NCBI RefSeq assembly: GCF_014773545.1
Contig: NZ_SDDV01000002.1
Location: 124,001 to 188,000, forward strand
Direction of reading: 5' to 3'
DNA: 64,000 bases
Source of the DNA: Hydrogenophaga sp.
Lineage (GTDB): Bacteria; Pseudomonadota; Gammaproteobacteria; Burkholderiales; Burkholderiaceae_C
Part shown: piece by piece, positions 28,355-37,336 of the stretch
Layout of the letters: every line of letters starts with the position of its first letter
How positions within the stretch are numbered: position 1 is the stretch's first letter
Made by a program: the position numbers and the translations under genes
The notes under the pieces: model-generated
The model's input: only the letters and a program-made list of their open reading frames with translations
What the model was told of the DNA's origin: nothing
Databases searched by the model: none

Positions 28355-29239
28355 ATGGGACAAAAAATAAACCCGACCGGCTTTCGCCTGGCGATCTCGC
28401 GCAACTGGGCCAGCCGCTGGTACGCCAGCAACCGTGACTTCGCTGGCATGTTGGCCGAAGACATCAAGGTGCGCGAGTACCTCAAGACAAAGCTCAAGAA
28501 CGCTTCGGTATCGCGCGTTGTGATCGAACGTCCGGCCAAGAATGCCCGCATCACCATTCACTCGGCGCGTCCGGGCGTGGTGATCGGCAAAAAGGGCGAG
28601 GACATCGAGAGGCTGAAGAAAGAACTGGCAATCAAGCTGGGTGTTCCGGTGGCGGTCAACATCGAAGAGGTGCGCAAGCCCGAAATCGACGCCAAGCTGA
28701 TCGCCGATAGCATCACGCAGCAGCTGGAAAAACGCATCATGTTCCGCCGCGCCATGAAGCGTGCCATGCAAAACGCCATGCGTCTGGGTGCCCAGGGCAT
28801 CAAGATCATGTCCTCGGGCCGTCTGAACGGGATCGAGATTGCGCGTTGCGAGTGGTATCGCGAAGGTCGCGTGCCACTGCACACGCTGCGCGCCGACATC
28901 GATTACGGCACATCGGAAGCCAAGACCACGTACGGCGTCATCGGCGTCAAGGTCTGGGTTTACAAAGGTGACACACTGGGTCGCACCGACCTGCCCGCTG
29001 CCAGCGAGACGCGCGCCGAGGAAGATCGCCGTCCGAGAGACCCCCGTGGCCCGCGCCGCGAGCGTCCGGCTGGCCCGGCTGCGCGCGCCGCCGTGCGCCG
29101 CCCGGGTGCCAACGCCGCGCCGGCCGACGGCAGCGACAAGCCCGCCGCCGCTGTGGCGGGCACCGACCCCAAACCCGCCGTTAAGCGCGTTCGCAAAGAC
29201 GCACCCGCATCTGCAGCTGCGGACGGCAAAGGAGAATAA
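28355..29239 (+). CDS. rpsC: 30S ribosomal protein S3 with long C-terminal tail
   Basis: S3 guards mRNA entry. The 294-residue product has the KH region [18 protein letters not shown] and the usual [14 protein letters not shown] opening. The core ends near residue 212; the last 80 residues are an Arg/Pro/Ala/Lys-rich, low-complexity tail (about 60 residues longer than E. coli S3), as is common in Burkholderiales. The tail is probably disordered and RNA-binding (inference). Confidence 0.98.
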   Translation: MGQKINPTGFRLAISRNWASRWYASNRDFAGMLAEDIKVREYLKTKLKNASVSRVVIERPAKNARITIHSARPGVVIGKKGEDIERLKKELAIKLGVPVAVNIEEVRKPEIDAKLIADSITQQLEKRIMFRRAMKRAMQNAMRLGAQGIKIMSSGRLNGIEIARCEWYREGRVPLHTLRADIDYGTSEAKTTYGVIGVKVWVYKGDTLGRTDLPAASETRAEEDRRPRDPRGPRRERPAGPAARAAVRRPGANAAPADGSDKPAAAVAGTDPKPAVKRVRKDAPASAAADGKGE

Positions 29240-29241
29240 AC

Positions 29242-29658
29242 ATGTTGCAACCTGCTCGCCGCAAGTTCCGAAAAGAACAAAAGGGCCGCAATACCGGCGT
29301 CGCCACCAATGGTGCTACCGTCGCCTTTGGCGACTTTGGTCTGAAGTCGACCGATCGTGGCCGCCTGACGGCGCGCCAGATCGAATCGGCTCGCCGTGCC
29401 ATTTCGCGTCACGTCAAACGGGGTGGCCGAATCTGGATTCGTGTTTTCCCAGACAAGCCGGTGTCGCAAAAGCCAGCCGAGGTCCGCATGGGCAACGGCA
29501 AGGGTTCGGTCGAGTACTACGTGGCCGAGATCCAGCCCGGCAAGGTGCTGTACGAAATCGTCGGCGTGCCCGAAGCGCTGGCGCGTGAAGCCTTCACGCT
29601 GGCGGCCGCCAAACTTCCGCTGCGCACCACGTTCGTGACGCGCATGTTGGGTCAGTGA
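29242..29658 (+). CDS. rplP: 50S ribosomal protein L16
   Basis: L16 sits near the A site and is one of the last proteins to join the 50S. The 138-residue product begins [20 protein letters not shown] and contains [20 protein letters not shown]. It starts 2 nt after the rpsC stop, so the two are tightly coupled. Confidence 0.98.
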   Translation: MLQPARRKFRKEQKGRNTGVATNGATVAFGDFGLKSTDRGRLTARQIESARRAISRHVKRGGRIWIRVFPDKPVSQKPAEVRMGNGKGSVEYYVAEIQPGKVLYEIVGVPEALAREAFTLAAAKLPLRTTFVTRMLGQ

Positions 29659-29674
29659 TTCAGGAGAACACCAG

Positions 29675-29896
29675 ATGAATACTGCTGAACTGCGCCAAAA
29701 AGACGTGGCCGGCCTTGAAGCCGAAGTCAAATCGCTGCAAAAGGCCCATTTCGGTCTGCGCATGCAAAAAGCCACGCAACAACTCAAGAACAACGCCACG
29801 CTGGGCCAGACCCGACGCGCGATTGCCCGCGCCAAGACCATTCTGGCCGATAAGCAGCGCGCCGCAGTGTCCACCACAAAAGGAGCGACTCCATGA
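29675..29896 (+). CDS. rpmC: 50S ribosomal protein L29
   Basis: L29 neighbours L23 at the tunnel exit. The 73-residue product begins [20 protein letters not shown] and has the helical [27 protein letters not shown] core. CAGGAG precedes its ATG. The stop overlaps the rpsQ start as ATGA. Confidence 0.97.
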   Translation: MNTAELRQKDVAGLEAEVKSLQKAHFGLRMQKATQQLKNNATLGQTRRAIARAKTILADKQRAAVSTTKGATP

Positions 29897-30162
29897 CGGA
29901 AGCCAAAACATCCCTCAAGCGCACCTTGATCGGCAAGGTGGTCAGCGACAAGCGCAGCAAGACGGTGACGGTGTTGGTCGAGCGCCGCGTCAAGCACCCG
30001 CTATACGACAAAATCGTCGCCAAGTCGAGCAAGTACCACGCGCACGACGAAAACAGCGACTACAAGATGGGCGACGTGATCGAGATCACCGAAAGCCGTC
30101 CGCTGTCGCGCACCAAGAACTGGGTCGTCAGCCGCCTGGTGGAAAAGGCCGCACTGGTATAG
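29893..30162 (+). CDS. rpsQ: 30S ribosomal protein S17
   Basis: S17 is a primary 16S rRNA-binding protein. The 89-residue product contains [20 protein letters not shown] and [18 protein letters not shown], canonical. It is the last ribosomal gene here: a terminator follows at once, and the usual next gene rplN is absent. Confidence 0.98.
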   Translation: MTEAKTSLKRTLIGKVVSDKRSKTVTVLVERRVKHPLYDKIVAKSSKYHAHDENSDYKMGDVIEITESRPLSRTKNWVVSRLVEKAALV

Positions 30163-30194
30163 GCCTGTTTGCGCCGCGTGCAGCGCTGAATTGA

Positions 30195-30223
30195 AAAGCG
30201 ACCGACAATTCGGTCGCTTTTTT
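30195..30223 (+). terminator. rho-independent terminator of the S10 operon
   Basis: AAAGCGACCGA-CAAT-TCGGTCGCTTT followed by TTTC, 33 nt after the rpsQ stop. The perfect 11-bp stem and U-tract mark the physical end of this ribosomal operon. Confidence 0.92.
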
Positions 30224-30274
30224 CATTTCCGCACCGACCGCAGCGCGGCCGGCGCGACACCTCAGGAGCAGCAT

Positions 30275-30793
30275 ATGATTCAAACGGGCGACAAAATTCC
30301 TGCCTGCACTTTGTTCGAATACCATGAGACTGCGGGCGAAGGCTGCAGCGTCGGCCCCAACCCGGTCGACACGCACGCCGCCAGCAGCGGCCAGACGATT
30401 GCCCTGTTTGCGGTGCCGGGTGCTTTCACCCCTACCTGCTCAGCCAAGCACCTGCCGGGCTATGTCGAGCACGCGCAGGACTTCCTGGCCGCTGGCGTGG
30501 ACGAAATCTGGTGCCTGAGCGTGAACGACGCCTTCGTCATGGGCGCCTGGGCGCGCGAGCAAAAGACAGCGGGCAAGCTTCGCATGCTGGCCGACGGCGA
30601 CGCCGCGTTCGCCAACGCCACCGGCTTGACGCTCGACCTCAACGGCAAGGGCCTGGGGCTGCGCAGCAATCGTTATTCGATGTTGATCCAAGACGGCGTG
30701 GTCAAGACGCTGAACGTCGAAGGTCCGGGCAAGTTCGAGGTCAGCGACGCCGCCACCTTGCTGGCGCAGGCCAGGTCCTTGAACGCGGCCTGA
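30275..30793 (+). CDS. Prx5-type peroxiredoxin
   Basis: This thiol peroxidase reduces peroxides. The 172-residue product has the peroxidatic site PGAFTPTCSAKHLPGY (Cys near residue 54) and the downstream DEIWCLSVNDAFVMGAWA and RSNRYSMLIQDGVV of the Prx5/AhpE-like family. It lacks a fused glutaredoxin domain. A TCAGGAG site precedes the ATG. It stands alone between the S10 terminator and a convergent cytochrome b gene. Which reductant it uses is not visible. Confidence 0.92.
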   Translation: MIQTGDKIPACTLFEYHETAGEGCSVGPNPVDTHAASSGQTIALFAVPGAFTPTCSAKHLPGYVEHAQDFLAAGVDEIWCLSVNDAFVMGAWAREQKTAGKLRMLADGDAAFANATGLTLDLNGKGLGLRSNRYSMLIQDGVVKTLNVEGPGKFEVSDAATLLAQARSLNAA

Positions 30794-30820
30794 ACGCGCG
30801 GTCGCTGACCCCGGCGGCGC

Positions 30821-31495
30821 TCAAAAGGCTGACGGGCCAGCCAGACCGACCAGCGCGTAGACCGCCAGCGCACAAAGCCCCAGCAGTGCCAGCGCGGCCA
30901 GCCGCGTGCGCAGCGTGTCGCGACTGGCCGCAGCGGGTTCGGGCAAGCGCTTGTCACCCGAGATCATGGCCTGCAGCAGGCGCTCTTTCTTCACCACGTG
31001 GTGATAGGCAATTGCCAACAGGTGCAGCGCCACCAGTACCAGCAGCAGCACTTTGCCCACACGCTTGTGGTACGCAGTTGCTTGGTTGACTGTTTCTGCA
31101 CTGACAAAGGACACTAGGGGGCCAAAAAAGGCAATGTCATCGTCGCTGATCAGGCCGGTGCCGACTTGCAGCAACAGCAGCGTCAGCAAGGCAAACACCG
31201 ACAGTGCACCGAGCGGGTTGTGCCCGACGTGGTGTTCGGGCTTGGCCCGGTCGCGCAGATAGGCCCACAGATCGGCCGGTGCAAAAAGAAAGCTGGAAAA
31301 ACGCGACCAGTGGCCGCCAAACACACCCCAGAGCAGGCGAAACAGCAGCAGCGTGAGCATCGTATAGCCCAGGCGCAGGTGCCAATTCATCCAGTTGCCA
31401 CCCAGGTTGGCGCTCAGGTACAAGCCGAGCAGGCAAAAAACCAAAGCCCAATGAAAAAGTCGGGTGGGCAAGTCCCAGACGCGGGTGTGGTGCAT
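30821..31495 (-). CDS. cytochrome b561-family membrane protein
   Basis: This is a four-helix inner-membrane haem b protein that passes electrons between quinones and periplasmic cytochromes. The 224-residue product begins MHHTRVWDLPTRLFHW with the first haem-type His, then further His in MNWHLRLGY, HHVGHNPLGALS, AYHKRVGKVLL and ALHLLAIAYHH. Its gene is divergent from a cytochrome c' gene, a frequent partner; electron exchange between them is inferred. The ATG at 31495 is preferred because the family starts just before the first helix. Confidence 0.9.
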   Translation of the reverse strand: MHHTRVWDLPTRLFHWALVFCLLGLYLSANLGGNWMNWHLRLGYTMLTLLLFRLLWGVFGGHWSRFSSFLFAPADLWAYLRDRAKPEHHVGHNPLGALSVFALLTLLLLQVGTGLISDDDIAFFGPLVSFVSAETVNQATAYHKRVGKVLLLVLVALHLLAIAYHHVVKKERLLQAMISGDKRLPEPAAASRDTLRTRLAALALLGLCALAVYALVGLAGPSAF

Positions 31496-31666
31496 GGGAG
31501 GCTGTGCAGGTGAAATGTGACTGGGTGTTGGGGGCGGCGGCACCCGTGCGGTGGCAACTGCGGATTCGACACAGACATGCGATACCATCGCCGCGCAACA
31601 TCGTACACGGCCGGAGTGGCGCAGGCTGGCCACACCGACGCAACAAGCCCAGATCAGGATTCCAGC

Positions 31667-32119
31667 ATGAAAATTTTCTCATCCCTGGCTTTGGCCGGCG
31701 CGCTTGCCGCCTTGGCGGCGCCGGCCATGGCTCAGTTTCAAAAACCTGAAGACGCGGTCAAATACCGCCAAGCCGCCTTCACCGTGATGGGGGCACATTT
31801 TGGCCGCCTGGGTGCCATGGCCAATGGCCGCGTGCCGTTTGATGCCCGGGTGGCGGCCGAAAATGCGGCCGTGGTCGAGTCGCTCAGCAAGCTGCCCTGG
31901 GCTGCCTTCGGCACTGGCACCCAGATGGCCCCGTCGCGCTCCTTGCCACATGTCTGGGCCGAGCAGGCCAGGTTCCGCGCCGGCGCCGAGCGCATGCAGG
32001 TCGAAGTGGTCAAACTCAGCGCAGCGGCCAATAGTGGCGATCTGCAAGCCCTGCGAGCAGCATTCGGCCCGGCCGCCCAGAGCTGCAAGGCCTGCCACGA
32101 CGATTTCCGGCGCGATTGA
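31667..32119 (+). CDS. cytochrome c' (periplasmic, class II)
   Basis: This is a soluble four-helix c-type cytochrome. The 150-residue product has a signal peptide cleaved near residue 22 (PAMA), the helical opening FQKPEDAVKYRQAAFTVMGA, and the single haem site CKACH at 140-144 near the C-terminus, as is usual for class II. Family members bind NO or CO and may protect against nitrosative stress; the role here is not proved. It is divergent from the b561 gene. Confidence 0.93.
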   Translation: MKIFSSLALAGALAALAAPAMAQFQKPEDAVKYRQAAFTVMGAHFGRLGAMANGRVPFDARVAAENAAVVESLSKLPWAAFGTGTQMAPSRSLPHVWAEQARFRAGAERMQVEVVKLSAAANSGDLQALRAAFGPAAQSCKACHDDFRRD

Positions 32120-32156
32120 CGGCTGCGGCAGCAGCGCGCACGCCCGGGCGTTCTCG

Positions 32157-32675
32157 TCAGCTCTGCGCCAGCAAGCGCTCGATCATTTGCTGCAGGGCGG
32201 CCAGGTCGGCCTCGCCCACGAACTGACGGACGATGCGGCCTTGCCGATCGACCAAGTAAGTGGTCGGCGTGAGCCTGACGTCGCCCCAGTCCCGGGCGAT
32301 CTGGCCCGTGTTGTCCAGCGCCACCTTGAACGGCAGTTGCCGGGTTTGTGCGAAATTGAGCACCCAGGCCGGTGGGTCGTAGCTCATGGCGACCGCAATG
32401 GTCTCGAAACCGCGGTCCTTGAACTTGTTGTAGGTGCTGATCAGCGCGGGCATTTTCCGCACGCAGGAAACGCAGGTGGTGGCCCAGAAATTCACCAGCG
32501 TGACCCGGCCCTTGAAATCAGCGGTGCTGATCTGGCTGCCGTCGAGCAAGACAAAGGTAGAGTTCGGCGCTGCGTCGCGTCGTCCGCAGCCGCTGAGCAA
32601 CGCAACCAGGCCGCACGCGCTCAGCGTCACCAACAAGCTGCGGCGGGACAAAGGCAAAGGTGTGTCGTGCGTCAT
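32157..32675 (-). CDS. TlpA/ResA-like thiol-disulfide redoxin lipoprotein
   Basis: This periplasmic thioredoxin-fold protein probably keeps cysteines reduced for cytochrome maturation or defence. The 172-residue product has a twin-arginine-like signal SRRSLL, lipobox LSGC with Cys at 30, and the active site WATTCVSC (Cys 68 and 71), followed by cis-Pro segment RLTPTTYLVDRQGRIV. It is convergent with the cytochrome c' gene. The 35-nt repeat at 32707 lies just upstream of its start. The physiological partner is unknown. Confidence 0.9.
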   Translation of the reverse strand: MTHDTPLPLSRRSLLVTLSACGLVALLSGCGRRDAAPNSTFVLLDGSQISTADFKGRVTLVNFWATTCVSCVRKMPALISTYNKFKDRGFETIAVAMSYDPPAWVLNFAQTRQLPFKVALDNTGQIARDWGDVRLTPTTYLVDRQGRIVRQFVGEADLAALQQMIERLLAQS

Positions 32676-32706
32676 GATGGATCGAAAAAGCTTGGGCGAG
32701 TCACCA

Positions 32707-32741
32707 GCATTGAACCGAGATTGTCCATGAGACGCAGCTGC
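32707..32741 (-). repeat. 35-nt near-repeat, copy 2, in a divergent promoter region
   Basis: Read on the minus strand this block matches 8949-8983 at 31 of 35 positions, with core ATGGACAAT-C-TCGGTTCAAT. It sits 31 nt upstream of the TlpA-like start, in the divergent space shared with rimO. Regulatory role is inferred. Confidence 0.6.
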
Positions 32742-32895
32742 GGCGCTGTTGGGGTGCTGGCGGCGCATGGGCGGTCATTGTTGCCCCTCATCAGTGCCCA
32801 TGGCACAGGCCATGGGCTTCGCGACGTCGGGACAAAACTGCCCCGCCACTGCATCCTCAAGGCCGGCAAGCCGTCAGTCTGAGACAATCGCGCGT

Positions 32896-34281
32896 ATGAC
32901 CGAAATCCCTGCCACGCCGGGTGCTGTTGCACCCAAGGTCGGCTTTGTAAGCCTGGGCTGCCCAAAGGCGCTGACCGACTCCGAACTCATTCTGACCCAA
33001 CTCAGTGCCGAGGGCTACCAAACCTCGAAAACTTTTGCCGGCGCCGACCTGGTGATCGTCAACACCTGTGGCTTCATCGACGACGCGGTGCGCGAGAGCC
33101 TGGACACGATTGGCGAGGCTTTGGCCGAAAACGGCAAGGTCATCGTGACCGGTTGTCTGGGGGCGCGTCAGGCCGCTGACGGCGCCAACCTGGTGCGCCA
33201 AATGCACCCGAGCGTGCTGGCTGTCACCGGCCCGCACGCCACGCACGAGGTGATGGCGGCGGTGCACCAGCACCTGCCCAAACCGCACGAACCTTTTATT
33301 GACCTGCTGCCGCCGCAGGGCATCAAGCTCACGCCGCGCCACTACGCTTATCTGAAAATCAGCGAAGGCTGCAAGCACCGCTGCAGCTTTTGCATCATTC
33401 CCTCGCTGCGCGGCGACCTGGTCAGCCGCCCGATTGGCGAGGTGCTGACCGAGGCGCGCAAGTTGTTTGAGGCTGGCGTCAAAGAGCTGCTGGTGGTGAG
33501 TCAGGACACCTCGGCCTACGGGCTTGACGTGCAGTACCGCACCGGCTTTTGGGACGGCAAGCCGGTCAAGACGCGCTTGTTTGACTTGGTGCGCTCGCTC
33601 GGCACCCTGGCCAAACAACACGGTGCCTGGCTGCGGCTGCATTACGTCTATCCGTACCCGCACGTCGATGAAATCATCCCGCTGATGAACGAGGGCCTGT
33701 GCCTGCCCTATCTGGACGTTCCCTTGCAGCACAGCCACCCTGACGTGCTCAAGCGCATGAAGCGTCCGGCCAGCGGGGAGAAGAATTTGGAGCGCATTGC
33801 GCGCTGGCGTGAACTCTGCCCGCAAATCGTGCTGCGCAGCAGCTTCATCGCTGGTTTTCCGGGCGAGACCGAGGCCGAGTTTGCCCATTTGCTCGATTTC
33901 GTTCGCCAGGCCCGGATCGACCGCGCGGGTTGTTTCGCCTATTCGCCGGTGCAGGGAGCGAGCGCCAACGCCTTGCCCGGCGCCCTGCCGACCGAGCTGC
34001 GCGAGCAACGCCGGGCGGCCTTCATGGCGGTGGCCGAAGCGGTGTCGGTGGAAAAATTGCGCCAGCGCGTGGGTTCAATCTTGCAGGTGCTGGTGGATGC
34101 CGCACCGGGTCTGGGCAAGAAGGGCGGGGTGGGGCGCAGCTTCGCCGACGCGCCGCAAATCGACGGACTGGTGCGTTTGTTGCCGCCGCAGAAAATCAGC
34201 AAAACCCTCAGGGTGGGCGAATTCACGCGCGCACGCGTCGTTGCGGCGCAAGGCCACGACCTGGTGGCGGAGCCGTTTTGA
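32896..34281 (+). CDS. rimO: ribosomal protein S12 methylthiotransferase RimO
   Basis: RimO is a radical-SAM enzyme that adds a methylthio group to a conserved Asp of S12 (Asp89 of the RpsL in this window). The 461-residue product has the N-terminal cluster Cys ([29 protein letters not shown]), the radical-SAM triad Cys 159/163/166 in CKHRCSFC, and a C-terminal TRAM domain. The ATG at 32896 has no Shine-Dalgarno site and a GACAAT hexamer only 7 nt before it, suggesting a leaderless mRNA. Confidence 0.96.
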   Translation: MTEIPATPGAVAPKVGFVSLGCPKALTDSELILTQLSAEGYQTSKTFAGADLVIVNTCGFIDDAVRESLDTIGEALAENGKVIVTGCLGARQAADGANLVRQMHPSVLAVTGPHATHEVMAAVHQHLPKPHEPFIDLLPPQGIKLTPRHYAYLKISEGCKHRCSFCIIPSLRGDLVSRPIGEVLTEARKLFEAGVKELLVVSQDTSAYGLDVQYRTGFWDGKPVKTRLFDLVRSLGTLAKQHGAWLRLHYVYPYPHVDEIIPLMNEGLCLPYLDVPLQHSHPDVLKRMKRPASGEKNLERIARWRELCPQIVLRSSFIAGFPGETEAEFAHLLDFVRQARIDRAGCFAYSPVQGASANALPGALPTELREQRRAAFMAVAEAVSVEKLRQRVGSILQVLVDAAPGLGKKGGVGRSFADAPQIDGLVRLLPPQKISKTLRVGEFTRARVVAAQGHDLVAEPF

Positions 34282-34327
34282 GCGCCGCTGCGGCATCGGC
34301 CGGGTTTTGTGCGGCTGCTCGCAGCCA

Positions 34328-34363
34328 AAAAAAAGACCTGCAAACGCTGGGTTTGCAAGCCTT
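34328..34363 (-). terminator. terminator of tRNA-Leu
   Basis: On the minus strand GGCTTGCAAAC and GTTTGCAGGTC form an 11-bp stem (two G-T pairs) with a CCAGC loop, followed by TTTTTTTT. On the plus strand it is a weaker, U-poor hairpin that could also end rimO. Confidence 0.88.
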
Positions 34364-34369
34364 TATGAT

Positions 34370-34454
<85 letters not shown>

Positions 34455-34487
34455 ATCTCAGGAAAGGCGCGATCATAGCAGAAAAAA

Positions 34488-36731
34488 TTGAGCGAAAAAA
34501 ACAGCCTGTTGGCCGAATATGAAGGCGTTGTCTCGGGTCACCGCGACGGACATGGTTTTGTCATCCGCGACGATGGCCAGGCCGATATTTATCTGCCGTC
34601 TAACGAAATGCGGGCGGTGTTGCACAGAGACCGGGTGAAAGCCCGCGTCGTGCGGCTAGACCGCAAGGGCCGGCCTGAAGGGCGCGTCACCGAGATCATC
34701 GAGCGCTCCCGTGCGCCCATCATCGGTCGGCTGCTCAACGAAGGTGGCGTCTGGCTGGTGGCGCCGGAAGACAAGCGCTATGGCCAGGACGTTCTGATTC
34801 CCAGAGCTGCCACTGGCGCAGCGCGCACCGGGCAGGTGGTGGTGGTCGAGCTGACCGAGCCGCCTGCGCTGTACGGTCAGCCGGTTGGCCGCGTCAAGGA
34901 GGTGCTGGGTGAGGTGGACGACCCCGGCATGGAGATCGAGATCGCGGTGCGCAAATACGGCGTGCCGCATGAATTCTCCGACGCCGCTCTGGCGCAGGCG
35001 CGATTGTTGCCAGGGCAGGTGCGTGCCGCTGATCGCGTCCAGCGAATCGACCTGCGCGATGTGCCGCTGGTGACGATAGACGGCGAGGACGCGCGCGACT
35101 TCGACGATGCGGTTTACTGCGAACCGGCCAAGGTCGGCCGCGGCAAGGGCTGGCGCTTGCTGGTTGCGATTGCCGACGTCAGTCACTACGTGCAGACCGG
35201 CTCGGCGATCGACATCGACGCCTACGATCGCGCCACCTCGGTCTATTTTCCGCGCCGCGTCATTCCCATGTTGCCGGAGAAGCTCTCCAACGGCCTGTGC
35301 TCGCTCAACCCGGACGTCGAGCGCCTGTGCATGGTGTGCGACATGCTGGTCAACGCCAAAGGTGAGGTACACGCTTATCAGTTCTACCCGGCGCTGATGT
35401 TCAGTCACGCCCGCCTGACCTACACCGAGGTGGCGGCGCTGCTGCAAAACACCCGCGGGCCAGAAGCCGCCCAGCGCAGCGCCTTGCTGCCCGCTTTGTT
35501 GCATTTGCACGAGGTCTACCGCGCCTTGCTGGGCGCACGACAGTTGCGCGGCGCGGTGGACTTCGAGACGGTGGAGACGCAGATCGTGTGTGACGACGCG
35601 GGCCGAATCGAAAAGATCGTTCCGCGCAGCCGCAACGAAGCACACAAGCTGATCGAAGAAGCCATGCTGGCGGCCAATGTCTGCTCGGCCCACTTCATCA
35701 GCACCAGCAAGCACATCGGACTGTTTCGTGTGCATGAAGGCCCGACGCCCGAGAAGCAGGAAACCCTGCGCCAATACCTCAAGGCCATGGGGGTGGGGCA
35801 GACCATCAGCGACAACCCGCAGCCGATCGAGTTTCAGCAGATAGCCAACGCCACCAAGGATCGCCCCGAAGCGCAGCAGATTCACACCATGCTGCTGCGT
35901 TCGATGCAGCAGGCGATCTACACGCCCCACAACGAAGGCCACTTCGGGCTGGCCTTCGAGGCTTACACGCATTTCACCAGCCCGATCAGGCGCTACCCCG
36001 ACTTGCTGGTACACCGCGTCATCAAGGCCATTCTGGCGGGTCAGCGCTATCAGTTGCCGGTGCTGCCAACGCCGGGCGAGGCGCAGGCCAAGCTGAGCAA
36101 GCGGCTGGCCGGACGCAGCCGCACGGGGGCGGCCGAGCCGGTCAAGAAAGCCTCGGTCGACAGCCTGGCCTGGCAGGCGGCGGGTTTGCATTGCAGCGCC
36201 AACGAGCGCCGCGCCGACGAGGCCAGCCGCGACGTCGAAGCCTGGCTCAAGTGCAAATACATGCGCGAACACCTGGGCGAGGAATTCAGCGGCGTGGTCA
36301 GCTCGGTCACCGGTTTTGGCCTGTTCGTGACGTTGGAGGCCATGTATGTCGAAGGTCTGGTACACATCACCGAACTCGGTGGTGAGTATTTTCGCTTTGA
36401 CGAGGCGCGTCAGGAACTGCGCGGTGAGCGCACCGGCATCCGCTATGCACTCGGCAGCCGGGTGCGGGTGCAGGTGAGCCGGGTCGATCTGGACGGTCGG
36501 CGGATCGACTTTCGCCTGGTCACGCCGCAAGACGATGTGCTGCTGCGCGCCCTGCGTGACAAGTCCGGGCAGGATGAAGACCCGCCCGAGCCCGACGCTC
36601 GCAGCGGCAAGCCGCGCCGCGGGTCGCCCAAGCCAGCCGCAGCCACGCCCCAAACGGCGCGGCAGAAAAAGTTTCCAGCTCCAGCGGGCGCGCGCAGCGC
36701 TGGGGGAAAATCGCGCCCGAATCGGCCCTGA
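34488..36731 (+). CDS. rnr: ribonuclease R
   Basis: RNase R is a 3'-5' exoribonuclease that degrades structured RNA and aids rRNA/tmRNA quality control. The 747-residue product has an N-terminal cold-shock-like RNA-binding domain, the RNB catalytic core with DGEDARDFDDAV near residues 199-210, and a C-terminal S1 domain (EFSGVVSSVTGFGLFVTLE) with a basic tail. The start must be the TTG at 34488, because an in-frame TAG lies at 34476 and the next Met is at residue 41, inside the first domain. The start is only 33 nt from the opposite-strand tRNA-Leu. Confidence 0.95.
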   Translation: MSEKNSLLAEYEGVVSGHRDGHGFVIRDDGQADIYLPSNEMRAVLHRDRVKARVVRLDRKGRPEGRVTEIIERSRAPIIGRLLNEGGVWLVAPEDKRYGQDVLIPRAATGAARTGQVVVVELTEPPALYGQPVGRVKEVLGEVDDPGMEIEIAVRKYGVPHEFSDAALAQARLLPGQVRAADRVQRIDLRDVPLVTIDGEDARDFDDAVYCEPAKVGRGKGWRLLVAIADVSHYVQTGSAIDIDAYDRATSVYFPRRVIPMLPEKLSNGLCSLNPDVERLCMVCDMLVNAKGEVHAYQFYPALMFSHARLTYTEVAALLQNTRGPEAAQRSALLPALLHLHEVYRALLGARQLRGAVDFETVETQIVCDDAGRIEKIVPRSRNEAHKLIEEAMLAANVCSAHFISTSKHIGLFRVHEGPTPEKQETLRQYLKAMGVGQTISDNPQPIEFQQIANATKDRPEAQQIHTMLLRSMQQAIYTPHNEGHFGLAFEAYTHFTSPIRRYPDLLVHRVIKAILAGQRYQLPVLPTPGEAQAKLSKRLAGRSRTGAAEPVKKASVDSLAWQAAGLHCSANERRADEASRDVEAWLKCKYMREHLGEEFSGVVSSVTGFGLFVTLEAMYVEGLVHITELGGEYFRFDEARQELRGERTGIRYALGSRVRVQVSRVDLDGRRIDFRLVTPQDDVLLRALRDKSGQDEDPPEPDARSGKPRRGSPKPAAATPQTARQKKFPAPAGARSAGGKSRPNRP

Positions 36732-36770
36732 GCTGCCACCGCCGGCTTCCAACCCACCGCCATTGATCCC

Positions 36771-37322
36771 ATGAGCGTCGTATTTTTTCTGCTCGACACC
36801 TTGTTTTTCTTCTTGCTGGCGGCGTGCCTGTTGCGTGCCTGGATGAATCAGCAGCGCGTCCAGATGACGGTTCAGCCCGGACGGCTGGTGTTGGCGCTGA
36901 CCGACTGGCTGGTGCGGCCGCTGCGTCGCACCCTGCCGGGCCGCCTGCTGCAAAATCGCATTGACTGGGGCAGCCTGCTGGCTGCCGTGCTGCTGGCGCT
37001 GGTCCACGCCGGCTGCGAGCTGCTGCTGGCCGGCTGGCTGGTACCGGTCGATCCTGCCCCGGCGGCGTCCTTGCTGGCGGTCGTGGCGCTGGCCTTGCAG
37101 ATGCTCGCGCGCACCGTGCTGCAAGGCTTGATGGTGTTGCTGCTGGTTTACGCCGTGCTGTCCTGGGTGCAGCCGCAGGCACCCGTGCTGGCCCTGCTCG
37201 AGCGCCTGTGCGGCCCGCTGTTGCGCCCGGTGCGCCGCATTGTGCCCCTGATCGGTGGCGTCGATCTGTCTGTGCTGCTGCTCATCATCTTGCTGCAAGT
37301 CGGTCTCATGCTGCTGGGCTGA
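36771..37322 (+). CDS. yggT: YggT family inner-membrane protein
   Basis: This small integral membrane protein has an uncertain role, linked in other bacteria to osmotic tolerance and division. The 183-residue product has two repeats of the family unit, each with membrane helices around a WxxP-like motif: DWLVRPLRRTLPG near residue 43 and CGPLLRPVRRIVPLIGGVDLS near residue 147. It starts 39 nt after rnr. Confidence 0.9.
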   Translation: MSVVFFLLDTLFFFLLAACLLRAWMNQQRVQMTVQPGRLVLALTDWLVRPLRRTLPGRLLQNRIDWGSLLAAVLLALVHAGCELLLAGWLVPVDPAPAASLLAVVALALQMLARTVLQGLMVLLLVYAVLSWVQPQAPVLALLERLCGPLLRPVRRIVPLIGGVDLSVLLLIILLQVGLMLLG

Positions 37323-37336
37323 ACGCTCTCAAGCTC

